Below are positions 51,763 to 59,704 of a stretch of 64,000 nucleotides of DNA, piece after piece. Made by a program: the position numbers and the translations under genes. Within the stretch, counting starts at the first letter, position 1; every line of letters starts with the position of its first letter. The stretch comes from Pseudohaliea sp964438205 (GTDB lineage: Bacteria; Pseudomonadota; Gammaproteobacteria; Pseudomonadales; Halieaceae). Where the stretch lies: NCBI GenBank assembly GCA_964438205.1, contig CAYTJQ010000006.1, positions 23,597 through 87,596 on the forward strand, in the 5' to 3' direction. The notes beneath the pieces were generated by a model. That model saw nothing but the letters and a program-made list of their open reading frames with translations. It made no database searches and was not told the origin of the DNA.

Positions 51763-53103
51763 ATGAACGTCATCGCCCGCGATACTCACTCTACCGTCGC
51801 CCGCATGCTCGACAGCTACGACAGCCCGGCGATCCTCGTCAGCCGGGACTACGAGATCCTCGCAACCAACGACCTCTACCGGGAGAAGTTCGGGGAACTG
51901 GACCCGGGCGGGGAGCCTCCGCGCTGCTACGCCGTCTCCCACGGCTACGACCGCCCCTGCGACGAGGCGGGGGAAACCTGCCCGCTGCGCGCGGCGACCG
52001 CCTCGGGCAACCGGGAACGCGTGTTGCACATCCACCAGACTCCCCGTGGTGAAGAGCACGTGGACGTGGAGATGCTGCCGGTCTTCGGCGACGAGGGCGA
52101 GCTCGAGTTCTTCATTGAGCTGCTGCGGCCCCTGCGCACCGGCAGCGCCAATGAGCCCGAGCTCGTCATGACCGGCAGTTCCCCGGCCTTCAACGAGATG
52201 ATGGGGCTGATCTCGCGCGTCGCCCCGGGTGATGTCGCCGTACTGCTGTCCGGCGAGTCCGGCGCCGGCAAGGAACTGGCGGCGCACGCCATCCACCGGC
52301 ACAGCCGGCGGGCAAAGCGGCACATGGTCACCCTCGAATGCGCCGGCCTCACCGAGACGCTGTTCGAGAGCGAGCTGTTCGGCCATGTGCGCGGCGCTTT
52401 CACCGGGGCGAATTTTCACAAGCCGGGACTGGTGGAGGCGGCGAATGGCGGCACGCTGTTCCTGGACGAGATCGGCGATGTGCCGCTGCCGCTGCAGGTG
52501 AAGCTGCTGCGCCTCATCGAGACGGGCACCTACCGGCAGGTGGGCAGCACGGAGGTGCGCCACTCGGACTTCCGCCTGGTCTGCGCCACGCACAAGGACC
52601 TGGAGCAGCTGGTGGCCGAGGGACTGTTCCGGGAGGATCTCTTCTACCGCATCAACGTCTTTCCCATCCGGGTCCCTGCGCTGCGCGAGCGGCTGGATGA
52701 CCTCCAGGGCATCGCTCGCCGGATCCTGGAGGAGCTGGGGGAGGGCAGGCACCACCACCTGACCCAGTCCGCCACGGACCGGCTCGGGCAGCACCGCTTC
52801 CCCGGCAATATCCGGGAGCTGCGCAATATCCTCGCCCGGGCCATGCTGCTGGCGAACACCAACGTGATCGACCGGGACGTGATCGATCGCGCGCTCGCGC
52901 CGTCACGGCAGCGGCCGCCGCCGGAGGAGGGCTCCGGTGGCCCCGATGCCGCCATCGACGCCGCCATCCCGGAAGACCTGCGCCTGCGCGCAGCGGAACG
53001 GCGGTACCTGCGCTGGCTGCTGTCCCACTTCGGCGGCGACAAGCAGCGTGCCGCCGAGGCCGCGGGTATCAGCGTCCGCAGCCTCTATCGAAAGCTGGCC
53101 TGA
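51763..53103 (+). CDS. fisR: FisR-type sigma-54-dependent activator (sulfane-sulfur sensor)
   Basis: 446 residues. Domain order: PAS-like sensor (1-125), AAA+ (about 135-365) with Walker A GESGAGKE at 164-171 and the sigma-54 contact GAFTGA at 211-216, and a C-terminal Fis-type helix-turn-helix (KQRAAEAAGISVRSLYRKLA). The sensor holds Cys55, Cys66 and Cys73 (PPRCYAVSH, DRPCDEAG, ETCPLRA), the same 11- and 7-residue spacing as the polysulfide-reactive Cys53/64/71 of Cupriavidus FisR. ATG at 51763 is chosen to match that register rather than an upstream start at 51712. Divergent from the pdo-sqr-sulP operon, its predicted target. Confidence 0.92.
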   Translation: MNVIARDTHSTVARMLDSYDSPAILVSRDYEILATNDLYREKFGELDPGGEPPRCYAVSHGYDRPCDEAGETCPLRAATASGNRERVLHIHQTPRGEEHVDVEMLPVFGDEGELEFFIELLRPLRTGSANEPELVMTGSSPAFNEMMGLISRVAPGDVAVLLSGESGAGKELAAHAIHRHSRRAKRHMVTLECAGLTETLFESELFGHVRGAFTGANFHKPGLVEAANGGTLFLDEIGDVPLPLQVKLLRLIETGTYRQVGSTEVRHSDFRLVCATHKDLEQLVAEGLFREDLFYRINVFPIRVPALRERLDDLQGIARRILEELGEGRHHHLTQSATDRLGQHRFPGNIRELRNILARAMLLANTNVIDRDVIDRALAPSRQRPPPEEGSGGPDAAIDAAIPEDLRLRAAERRYLRWLLSHFGGDKQRAAEAAGISVRSLYRKLA

Positions 53104-53174
53104 CTCAACAACCACCCGCGGCAGGGCACCAGGGGACGGCTCCGGCCAGGCCGGTCCTCGAGCACCCATCGCTA

Positions 53175-53630
53175 TATTTAACATAAAATATTTGTTGGCA
53201 GCGTAATCCTTAGCAAGGGGCGCACGAAGGCTGTGAAAGTTGTTGCAAAAAACCCGGCAGGCGATCTGAAGAACGCGGCGTAACCTCCTGTATTAGAACG
53301 ATTGCCCTGGCACACAGATTCTTCTTCATCCCTGTTTGTTCTCTCTGCGCCCCGATTCCAAGGTCGCCAGGTGTACGACGCGCTTCCGATCGACAGCGAA
53401 GGGCAGACACCAGGTGCAGCGCCCGTTCGGCGCAGTGATGGACCGCGCCCGTGATCCTTCGAGCGCGTCCTCCGGACGCGGGCGGACCCGGAACCCTGCG
53501 CGAGAGGGGGGAAGTTTTCGTTCGTGAGGGCCGAACCCCGTGAGATGTCGCACTGGCGCATCGTTCTGCCGGTGCCCGGCCGGGTCGGCGCCTTATCCAC
53601 AAATGCGCATAATATATATTATGTTAAATA
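53175..53630. repeat. AT-rich 12-base inverted repeat bounding a 456-base segment
   Basis: TATTTAACATAA at 53175-53186 is perfectly repeated in inverse orientation as TTATGTTAAATA at 53619-53630. Both arms are followed on their inner sides by further AT-rich sequence and an ATTTG motif. No target-site duplication is evident outside the arms and no transposase frame lies inside. Confidence 0.6.
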
Positions 53631-53657
53631 AAAGATTTACCCCCGCGATCATCCACA
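53593..53657 (+). promoter_or_regulatory. DnaA-box pair flanking an AT-rich stretch
   Basis: A perfect DnaA box TTATCCACA at 53593-53601 and a one-mismatch box TCATCCACA at 53649-53657, in the same orientation. Between them lies a run of about 30 bases with almost no G or C (53609-53638), which includes one arm of the inverted repeat. This looks like a small DnaA-binding/unwinding arrangement, but only two boxes were found and no replication gene is near. Confidence 0.4.
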
Positions 53658-53795
53658 GGCGGGCATGGAGGCGAAAGTAAATAGGTGCCGCCGCCCCGCC
53701 TCTGGCGGCCGCCGGGGCGCTCTGGCACTCTTGGGCCCCGTCTCCCGCCACGGGCGTCGTGCCGGGAGCACTGCCAACGATCCAGAGGAAACGCC

Positions 53796-54806
53796 ATGCG
53801 CGCCTGGCAACTCACCGCTTTCGGTCTCGATCATCTCACGCTCAGCGACATGCCGAAACCGGAGCCCGGTCCCGGCGAGGTCCTGGTGCGCTTTGCAGCA
53901 GCCAGCGTGAACCCCCGGGACAGCCAGATCATCGCCGGGCACTTCACGCCCAACGTCGACTTTCCCCTGGTGCCCCTCTCCGACGGCGCCGGCACGGTGG
54001 CGGCCGTCGGTGAAGACGTCAGCCGCGTGGCCGTCGGTGACCTCGTTGCGCCGACCTTCTTCCCGAACTGGCTCGACGGCGAGGCACTCGGGGACGAGCG
54101 CCAGGTTTCCGGTGGCCTCGAGGCGCCCGGGGTGCTGCGCGAGTACGGCGTTTACGGTGAGCACGCCCTCGTCAAGGCGCCCCCCGGGCTCACGGCGGCC
54201 GAACTCGCCTGCCTTCCCTGCGCGGGCCTCACCGCCTGGACCGCGCTGGTGGAAAAGTCCGGGGTCGGCCCGGGCAGCTGGGTGCTGGTGCAGGGCACCG
54301 GCGGCGTCGCCACCGCCGCCCTGCAGTTCGCCGCGGCGCTGGGCGCCCACAGCATCGTGCTGTCCTCCAGCGACGAGCGCCTCGCACGGGCCCGAGAGCT
54401 GGGCGCGACGGAGACCATCAACTACCGGGCAACGCCGGACTGGGGCGAGCAGGCCTACGCGCTGGCCGGCCGCGGGGTCGACGCGGTGGTCGAGATCGGC
54501 GGCGCCGGCACCCTGCCCCAGTCCCTGGCCGCCATCCGCCACGGGGGTCACGTGAACGTGATCGGCTACATGGCCGGCGCCGCACTCGACCTGACCGTGT
54601 TCCCGCTCATCATCCGCAACGCCAACATCCACGGTATCGGTACCGGGCACCGGGCCGCCTTCGAAGCCATGCTGGCCTTCGTCGGCGAGAAGAGCCTGCG
54701 ACCGGTGATCGCCCGACGCTACGCCTTCGACGAGGCGCCGTCGGCCCTGCGCGACCTGGATACCGGCGGCTTCCAGGGCAAGCTGGTGATCGACCTGCCG
54801 GACTAG
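53796..54806 (+). CDS. Zinc-free MDR family NAD(P)-dependent alcohol dehydrogenase / quinone oxidoreductase
   Basis: 336 residues. GroES-like N-terminal half (PGEVLVRFAAASVNPRDSQIIAGHF, PLSDGAGTVAAVGEDVSRVAVGD) and Rossmann half with VLVQGTGGVATAALQFAAALGA, then SSSDERLARARELGATETINYR and DAVVEIGGAGTLPQSL. Catalytic zinc Cys/His ligands of alcohol dehydrogenases are absent from the usual first position, so a reductase on quinones or enones is more likely. ATG at 53796 follows AGAGGA; an in-frame start at 53685 adds Arg/Pro-rich non-family sequence. Single gene. Confidence 0.88.
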   Translation: MRAWQLTAFGLDHLTLSDMPKPEPGPGEVLVRFAAASVNPRDSQIIAGHFTPNVDFPLVPLSDGAGTVAAVGEDVSRVAVGDLVAPTFFPNWLDGEALGDERQVSGGLEAPGVLREYGVYGEHALVKAPPGLTAAELACLPCAGLTAWTALVEKSGVGPGSWVLVQGTGGVATAALQFAAALGAHSIVLSSSDERLARARELGATETINYRATPDWGEQAYALAGRGVDAVVEIGGAGTLPQSLAAIRHGGHVNVIGYMAGAALDLTVFPLIIRNANIHGIGTGHRAAFEAMLAFVGEKSLRPVIARRYAFDEAPSALRDLDTGGFQGKLVIDLPD

Positions 54807-54868
54807 CGTCGACGTACCGCCCCGGCGGGTTTAAGCTTCGGGGTAAAATAAAAAAGGGCAATCCCCTC

Positions 54869-56977
54869 ATGTCCCCTGCGCAGGAAACCGGGCTCGATGC
54901 GGCCATGCTCGAGCGGCTGGAGAAGCTGGCGGTCAATATCCCCGGCGTGATCTACCAGTACCAGCAGTGGCCGGACGGGCGCAGCGCATTCCCTTACTCC
55001 AGCGGCGGCATGCTCGCGATCTACGGGGTCCGGCCGGAGCAGGTGCTGGACGATGCCAGTGTCGTTTTCGAGCGCATACACGTCGATGACTTCGACCAGG
55101 TCGCGGCGTCCATCAATGCATCCGCCGAAGCACTGACGCCCTGGGCTTGTACTTACCGGATCTGCGATCCGGACAGGGGGATTCGCTGGCTCGAGGGGGA
55201 AGCGACGCCGGAAACGCAGCCGGACGGCAGCGTGCTCTGGCACGGCTACATCCGCGATGTGACGCAGCGGGTTATCGAGCAGCGCCAGCGCGAGGAACTG
55301 GAGCGGGATCGCCGCCTCGCCGCCGCGGTCTTCGAGAACAGCACCGAGGCAATCGTCATCTGCGACGCGGACAACCGCATCGTCCGGGTGAACGAGGCCT
55401 TCGTCGATATCACCGGCTACAGCCGCGAGGAGGCCCTCGGTCGCAACCCCGGGTTCCTTTCCTCCGGACAGCAGGACGGCGATTTCTACGCGGCCATGTG
55501 GGCGGCGCTCGAGCGCGACGGCGCCTGGCGCGGCGAGGTCTGGAACCGGCGCAAGGACGGCCAACCCTACGCCCAGCTGCTCGCGATCTCGGTGCTCAGC
55601 GACGAAGACGGTACCGTTCGCAACTACCTGGCCGTGGCCACGGACATCACCCCGCTGAAGCGCTACGAGGAGGAGCTCGAACAGCGGGCCAACTACGACC
55701 CCCTCACCGGCGTACCGAACCGGCGGCTGCTTACCGACCGCGTGCTTCAGGGTCTGCGCCGGGCCCAGCGCAGCGGCAAGGCCCTCGCCCTCTGCTACCT
55801 CGACCTCGACAACTTCAAGCCGGTCAACGATCGTTTCGGTCACAGCACCGGTGACGCGGTGCTGAGCGAGCTGGCGAGGCGGCTGGTCCGGGAGATGCGC
55901 AGCGACGACACCGTCGCCCGCCTCGGCGGCGATGAGTTCGTGCTGCTGTTCAATGACGTGGATCTGGCCCGCCACGAGCTGGCCGGCCTGCTCGATCGCG
56001 TTCTCGGTGCGGTGCGCGCGCCGCTGCTTCTCGAGGGCGTGGAACACCGGCTGACGGCGAGCATCGGCGTCGCCCTGTCACCCCCCGACGCGGCGGAGCC
56101 CGACCTTCTCATCCGCCACGCGGACCAGGCGATGTACCGGGCCAAGGAGCAGGGCCGCAACGGGCACGTTTTCTACGATGCCGAGGAGGACCGCAAGCAG
56201 GAGGCGGCCCAGCGCTGGCGGGCGCGGATCTCCGAGGCGATCGAGACCGGGGAACTGTTCCTCGTCTACCAGCCGGTCATCGACCTCGTTACCGGCGAAC
56301 CCATCAGCCTCGAGGCCCTGGTCCGCTGGCAGCACCCCGAGCGCGGCACGCTGCTGCCCGATGCCTTTATTCCGGCGGTTAACGGCACACCGCTGGAGAT
56401 CGTGCTTGGCGACAAGGTGATCGCGCTCGCCCTCGAGCAGCTCGAGCAGTGGCGGGCCATGGGTCTTGAAGTGCCGGTGAGTATTAATATCAGTGCCCAG
56501 CAGCTCCTCGAGGCCAGCTTCGCTGACAAGCTGCAGGGGCAGCTCGCGGCCCACCCCGCCCTCGTGCCCGGGGATCTTTCGCTGGAGATTCTCGAGTCCT
56601 CCGCCCTGGCCAATGTCGAACACGCGCGACGCGTGCTCGAGGACTGCGCCCGGGCCGGCTTCCGCGTCGCCCTCGACGATTTCGGGACCGGCTACTCCTC
56701 GCTCTCCTATTTCCGTTTCCTGCCGGTGGACACGGTAAAGATCGACCGCAGCTTCGTCTGCGACATGCTTCGCGACCCGGCGGACATGGACATCGTGCGC
56801 AGCGTCATCGGCCTCGCCCAGGCCTTTGATCGCCGGGTCATCGCCGAGGGCGTGGAGAACAACGCCCTCGCGACCCGGCTTCGCGAGCTCGGCTGTCCCT
56901 ACGGCCAGGGTTACGGGATTTCCCGCCCCATGCCGGCGGCATCGGTAGCCGAGTGGGTCGAGCGGCACCTCGGCTGA
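54869..56977 (+). CDS. PAS-PAS-GGDEF-EAL cyclic-di-GMP signalling protein
   Basis: 702 residues, no transmembrane helix. First PAS-like domain about 15-140 (GVIYQYQQWPDGRSAFPYSS), second PAS/PAC about 148-270 (VFENSTEAIVICDADNRIVRVNEAFVDITGYSREEALGRNP). The GGDEF domain has an intact GGDEF at 353-357 (RLGGDEFVLLF), and the EAL domain has EAL at 482-484 (SLEALVRWQHP), DDFGTGYSSL and AEGVEN. Both active sites look complete, so it could both make and break c-di-GMP, set by the PAS input. A TAAAAT at 54844-54849 just upstream may be its -10. Confidence 0.95.
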   Translation: MSPAQETGLDAAMLERLEKLAVNIPGVIYQYQQWPDGRSAFPYSSGGMLAIYGVRPEQVLDDASVVFERIHVDDFDQVAASINASAEALTPWACTYRICDPDRGIRWLEGEATPETQPDGSVLWHGYIRDVTQRVIEQRQREELERDRRLAAAVFENSTEAIVICDADNRIVRVNEAFVDITGYSREEALGRNPGFLSSGQQDGDFYAAMWAALERDGAWRGEVWNRRKDGQPYAQLLAISVLSDEDGTVRNYLAVATDITPLKRYEEELEQRANYDPLTGVPNRRLLTDRVLQGLRRAQRSGKALALCYLDLDNFKPVNDRFGHSTGDAVLSELARRLVREMRSDDTVARLGGDEFVLLFNDVDLARHELAGLLDRVLGAVRAPLLLEGVEHRLTASIGVALSPPDAAEPDLLIRHADQAMYRAKEQGRNGHVFYDAEEDRKQEAAQRWRARISEAIETGELFLVYQPVIDLVTGEPISLEALVRWQHPERGTLLPDAFIPAVNGTPLEIVLGDKVIALALEQLEQWRAMGLEVPVSINISAQQLLEASFADKLQGQLAAHPALVPGDLSLEILESSALANVEHARRVLEDCARAGFRVALDDFGTGYSSLSYFRFLPVDTVKIDRSFVCDMLRDPADMDIVRSVIGLAQAFDRRVIAEGVENNALATRLRELGCPYGQGYGISRPMPAASVAEWVERHLG

Positions 56978-57091
56978 AGAAGCGGTCGCAGTGCTCTTTC
57001 AACCGGCGCGACGACTCGACACTGGGCTTTGCCGGGGCCTTTGGCGTATCCTCCCGTAGCCCCGATCAATAACTCAGCAAGGGAGTATGCA

Positions 57092-57856
57092 ATGAGCGTT
57101 TATCGTTTCCCGCAGGGCGCGGCACTGGTCTTCGGCGGTTCCGGCGGTCTCGGCGGCGGCGTGGTCCGCCTGCTGGCGCAGAGCGGAACCGACGTGGCCT
57201 TCACCTACCACAAGAATCGCGATGCCGCCGAGGACAACCTCAAGGCCATCGAGGACGCGGGCCAGCAGGGCCACATCGGCAGCGTGGATCTCCTCGATCT
57301 CCCCGCCGTCGAGGCCTTCGCCGGCGAGGTGAAAGCGAAGTTCGGGCGCATCCACTCGGTCGTTTTCGCCACCGGGCCTTTCCTGCACATCCTGCCGATC
57401 ATGGACGCGGAGCCGCAGGTCTTCTACGACACCCTCGATGCCGACGTGAAGGGCTTCTACCACGCGCTCAAGGCCGTGGTCCCGCACCTGCGCGAAGGCG
57501 GCGGCGGGTCCATCACCGCGCTGACCACCGCGGCGATCCCCCGCTACATCGCTACCGATGGCCTGTCCTCCATTCCCAAGGCGGGCGTGCAGCACCTGTG
57601 CACGGCGATCGCCCGGGAAGAAGGCGCGAACAACATCCGCGCGAACTGCGTGGCCGTGGGTCTGATTGCGATCGGCCTGTCCCAGGAGATCGATTCGCCC
57701 CCCGGCGGCATCCTCGACCAGTGGACCAGGCAGGTCGCCCTCGGCCGCCCCGGCGCGCCGGAGGAACTGTTCGATACGGTAGTTTTCCTCGCTTCCGAGA
57801 ATGCCGGTTATATCAGCGGCCAGTCCTTGCCGGTCGACGGCGGCTACTCCGCCTGA
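57092..57856 (+). CDS. SDR family oxidoreductase lacking the catalytic tyrosine
   Basis: 254 residues of short-chain dehydrogenase: cofactor motif GGSGGLGGGV near 15-24, DLLDLPAVEAFAGEVKAKFGRIHSVVFATG, and the C-terminal GQSLPVDGGYSA. At the active site the Lys is present (K163 in SSIPKAGVQHL) but the position four residues before it, normally Tyr, is Ser159. Ser140 (GGSITALTT) is kept. The protein may be non-catalytic, or use another residue. ATG at 57092 has GGGAG upstream, preferred to 57029. Stand-alone, followed by a strong hairpin. Confidence 0.88.
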   Translation: MSVYRFPQGAALVFGGSGGLGGGVVRLLAQSGTDVAFTYHKNRDAAEDNLKAIEDAGQQGHIGSVDLLDLPAVEAFAGEVKAKFGRIHSVVFATGPFLHILPIMDAEPQVFYDTLDADVKGFYHALKAVVPHLREGGGGSITALTTAAIPRYIATDGLSSIPKAGVQHLCTAIAREEGANNIRANCVAVGLIAIGLSQEIDSPPGGILDQWTRQVALGRPGAPEELFDTVVFLASENAGYISGQSLPVDGGYSA

Positions 57857-57858
57857 GT

Positions 57859-57887
57859 CCGCCCCGCCGCTGCGGCCGGCGGGGCGG
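57859..57887 (+). terminator. Long GC hairpin after the SDR gene
   Basis: A perfect 10-bp stem, CCGCCCCGCC (57859-57868) with GGCGGGGCGG (57878-57887), and a 9-base loop. No T-run follows. It separates the SDR from the sulfatase gene and argues against the sulfatase start at 57887. Confidence 0.5.
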
Positions 57888-57955
57888 TGAACCTGATGGT
57901 GGCCTGGCGGCTTCGACCGCGTGGACGGCGACGGCGGGTTCATCTCCCTGCCCCG

Positions 57956-59704
57956 ATGACCGTTCGCGCCCGACGCGCGTTCGCGGTGCTGGCCCTGGTC
58001 GCGGGCCCGGTTGTGAGCTTCACTGCCGGCGCCGTCGCCGCACCCGCGCCGAACCTCGTCCTGGTGGTCGTCGACGACGCCGGTCTCATGGACTTCAGCG
58101 CCTACGGTGGTGAAATCGCGACGCCGACCATCGATGCCCTAGCCCGCCGCGGTGCGCGCTTTACGGACTACCGTACCTCGCCGCTGTGCGCACCCTCGCG
58201 CGCCATGCTGCTCACCGGGCTGGACAGCCACCGCACGGGGATCGCCACCATCCCGGAGGTTCTGTCGCCGGAACAGGCCGGCGCGCCGGGCTACGGGATG
58301 CGCCTCGCCGAGGGTGTCACGACCGTCGCCGAGCACCTGCGCGACGCTGGCTACCGCACGCTGATGACGGGCAAGTGGCACCTGGGCCACGGCGAGGGGG
58401 ACCTGCCGGTCGACCACGGCTTCGACCGCTCCTTCGCGCTCGACGCCTCGGGGGCCGACAACTGGTCGCAGGCGCCCTACATGCCCTACTACGACAGCGC
58501 GCCCTGGTTCGAGGACGGTGAGCCCGCGACCCTGCCGGAGGATTTCTATTCCTCGCGCTTCATCGTCGACCGGATGGTCGAATACCTCGATGACACGCCC
58601 CTGGACAAGCCTTTCTTCGCCTACCTGGCGTTCCAGGCGATCCACATCCCCGTGCAGGCGCCGGCCGCTTTCATCGACCCCTACCGCTCGCGCTACGCAG
58701 ACGGCTGGGCGGCCCTGCGCGAGGAACGCGCGCAGCGGGCGCGAGCGAGCGGCCTGTTCCCGCTCTCGGCTCCGCTGGCACCCCTGCCCCCGGCGGCCCC
58801 GCCGTGGGATGCCCTGGCGCCGGAAGAACAGGCACTGTGGGCCGCGCGCATGGCGGCGAACGCCGGCATGATGACGGCCATGGACCACGAGCTCGGCCGC
58901 TTTCTCGAGGCACTGGGGCGCCGGGGGCTAGCCGACAACACGGTGTTCATCATTGTCTCGGACAACGGCCCGGCGCCGAGCCGCGCGGACGACGACTGGC
59001 GCATGCGGCTCTGGCTGGCAGCGCAGGGCTACCGGCTCGATGCCGGGAACATCGGCGGACCGGGGAGCTATGCGTTTATCGGCCCGGGCTGGGCCGCCGC
59101 GGCGGCCTCACCCCTGGACCGCTACAAGTTCACCGCCGCCGAGGGCGGCGTCCGCGTCCCGCTCATCATTGCCGGCGTGGGCGTTCCGCAGCTGTCTGAC
59201 GCCTTCACCATGGCCACGGACATCACCCCGACCCTGCTCGAGCTGGCCGGTCGGACCGACCTGGCCGGCGCGCTCGATGGCCGCAGCCTCCTGCCGCTGC
59301 TGCGCGGCGAGGCGGACAGCGTCTACGGTGCAGACGAGGCCGTGGGCCTGGAGGTGGCGGGCAATGCCGCGCTCTACCGCGGGCATTACAAGCTGGTGCG
59401 CAATCTGCCCCCCTGGGGCGAGGGCCGCTGGCGGCTCTTCGACCTGGAAGCCGATCCGGGCGAGACCCGTGACCTTGCGCAGGCGCGCCCGGCACTGCGC
59501 GACGAGCTGGCGGCGGCCTACGACCAGTATGCGGCGCGGGTCGGCGTTCAACCCATGCCCGAGGGCTACCGCTCCACGGAGCAACTCGAGCGCAACGCGA
59601 CCGCGCGCATGCTGGCGCTGTACGGGCCGAAGCTCGGCGCGGGAATCGTGCTGTTCTTCATGGCGGCCATGGTCGTCCTCGTTCTGCGGCGCCGCTCACA
59701 GTAG
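57956..59704 (+). CDS. S1-family sulfatase, exported, with C-terminal membrane helix
   Basis: 582 residues. A Sec signal (RRAFAVLALVAGPVVSFTAGAVAA) precedes the alkaline-phosphatase-fold domain: VVVDDAGLMDFSAYGG supplies metal Asp40/41, and Cys78 in LCAPSRAMLLTG is the CxPxR sulfatase motif converted to formylglycine. MTGKWHLGHG and SDNGPAPS give further metal and substrate ligands. The end has a single hydrophobic helix (AGIVLFFMAAMVVLVLRRRS), so the enzyme should be tethered to the inner membrane facing the periplasm. ATG at 57956 is preferred to 57887. No formylglycine-generating enzyme gene is in view. The 3' end overlaps the convergent MBL gene by 9 bases. Confidence 0.92.
   Translation: MTVRARRAFAVLALVAGPVVSFTAGAVAAPAPNLVLVVVDDAGLMDFSAYGGEIATPTIDALARRGARFTDYRTSPLCAPSRAMLLTGLDSHRTGIATIPEVLSPEQAGAPGYGMRLAEGVTTVAEHLRDAGYRTLMTGKWHLGHGEGDLPVDHGFDRSFALDASGADNWSQAPYMPYYDSAPWFEDGEPATLPEDFYSSRFIVDRMVEYLDDTPLDKPFFAYLAFQAIHIPVQAPAAFIDPYRSRYADGWAALREERAQRARASGLFPLSAPLAPLPPAAPPWDALAPEEQALWAARMAANAGMMTAMDHELGRFLEALGRRGLADNTVFIIVSDNGPAPSRADDDWRMRLWLAAQGYRLDAGNIGGPGSYAFIGPGWAAAAASPLDRYKFTAAEGGVRVPLIIAGVGVPQLSDAFTMATDITPTLLELAGRTDLAGALDGRSLLPLLRGEADSVYGADEAVGLEVAGNAALYRGHYKLVRNLPPWGEGRWRLFDLEADPGETRDLAQARPALRDELAAAYDQYAARVGVQPMPEGYRSTEQLERNATARMLALYGPKLGAGIVLFFMAAMVVLVLRRRSQ

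Larger units (their letters stand above)
53104..53795. other. 692-base region without a recognisable gene
   Basis: Neither strand gives a frame with family resemblance. The GC content is high in the middle but two short, very AT-rich patches stand at 53173-53193 and 53605-53640. A small CCGGCC/GGCCGG element just after fisR (53142-53154) and a 7-bp CGCGTCC/GGACGCG hairpin at 53464-53480 are the only other structures noted. The inverted repeat and DnaA-like boxes are listed separately. Confidence 0.6.

Noticed and set aside
53175..53630. Complete insertion sequence defined by the 12-base inverted repeat
   Set aside because: No transposase frame lies between the arms and no target-site duplication is visible; at most a non-autonomous remnant.
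53104..53795. Chromosomal replication origin
   Set aside because: Only two DnaA-like boxes were found, and no dnaA, dnaN, mnmG or parAB gene is nearby; kept as a lower-confidence DnaA-box/AT-rich site instead.
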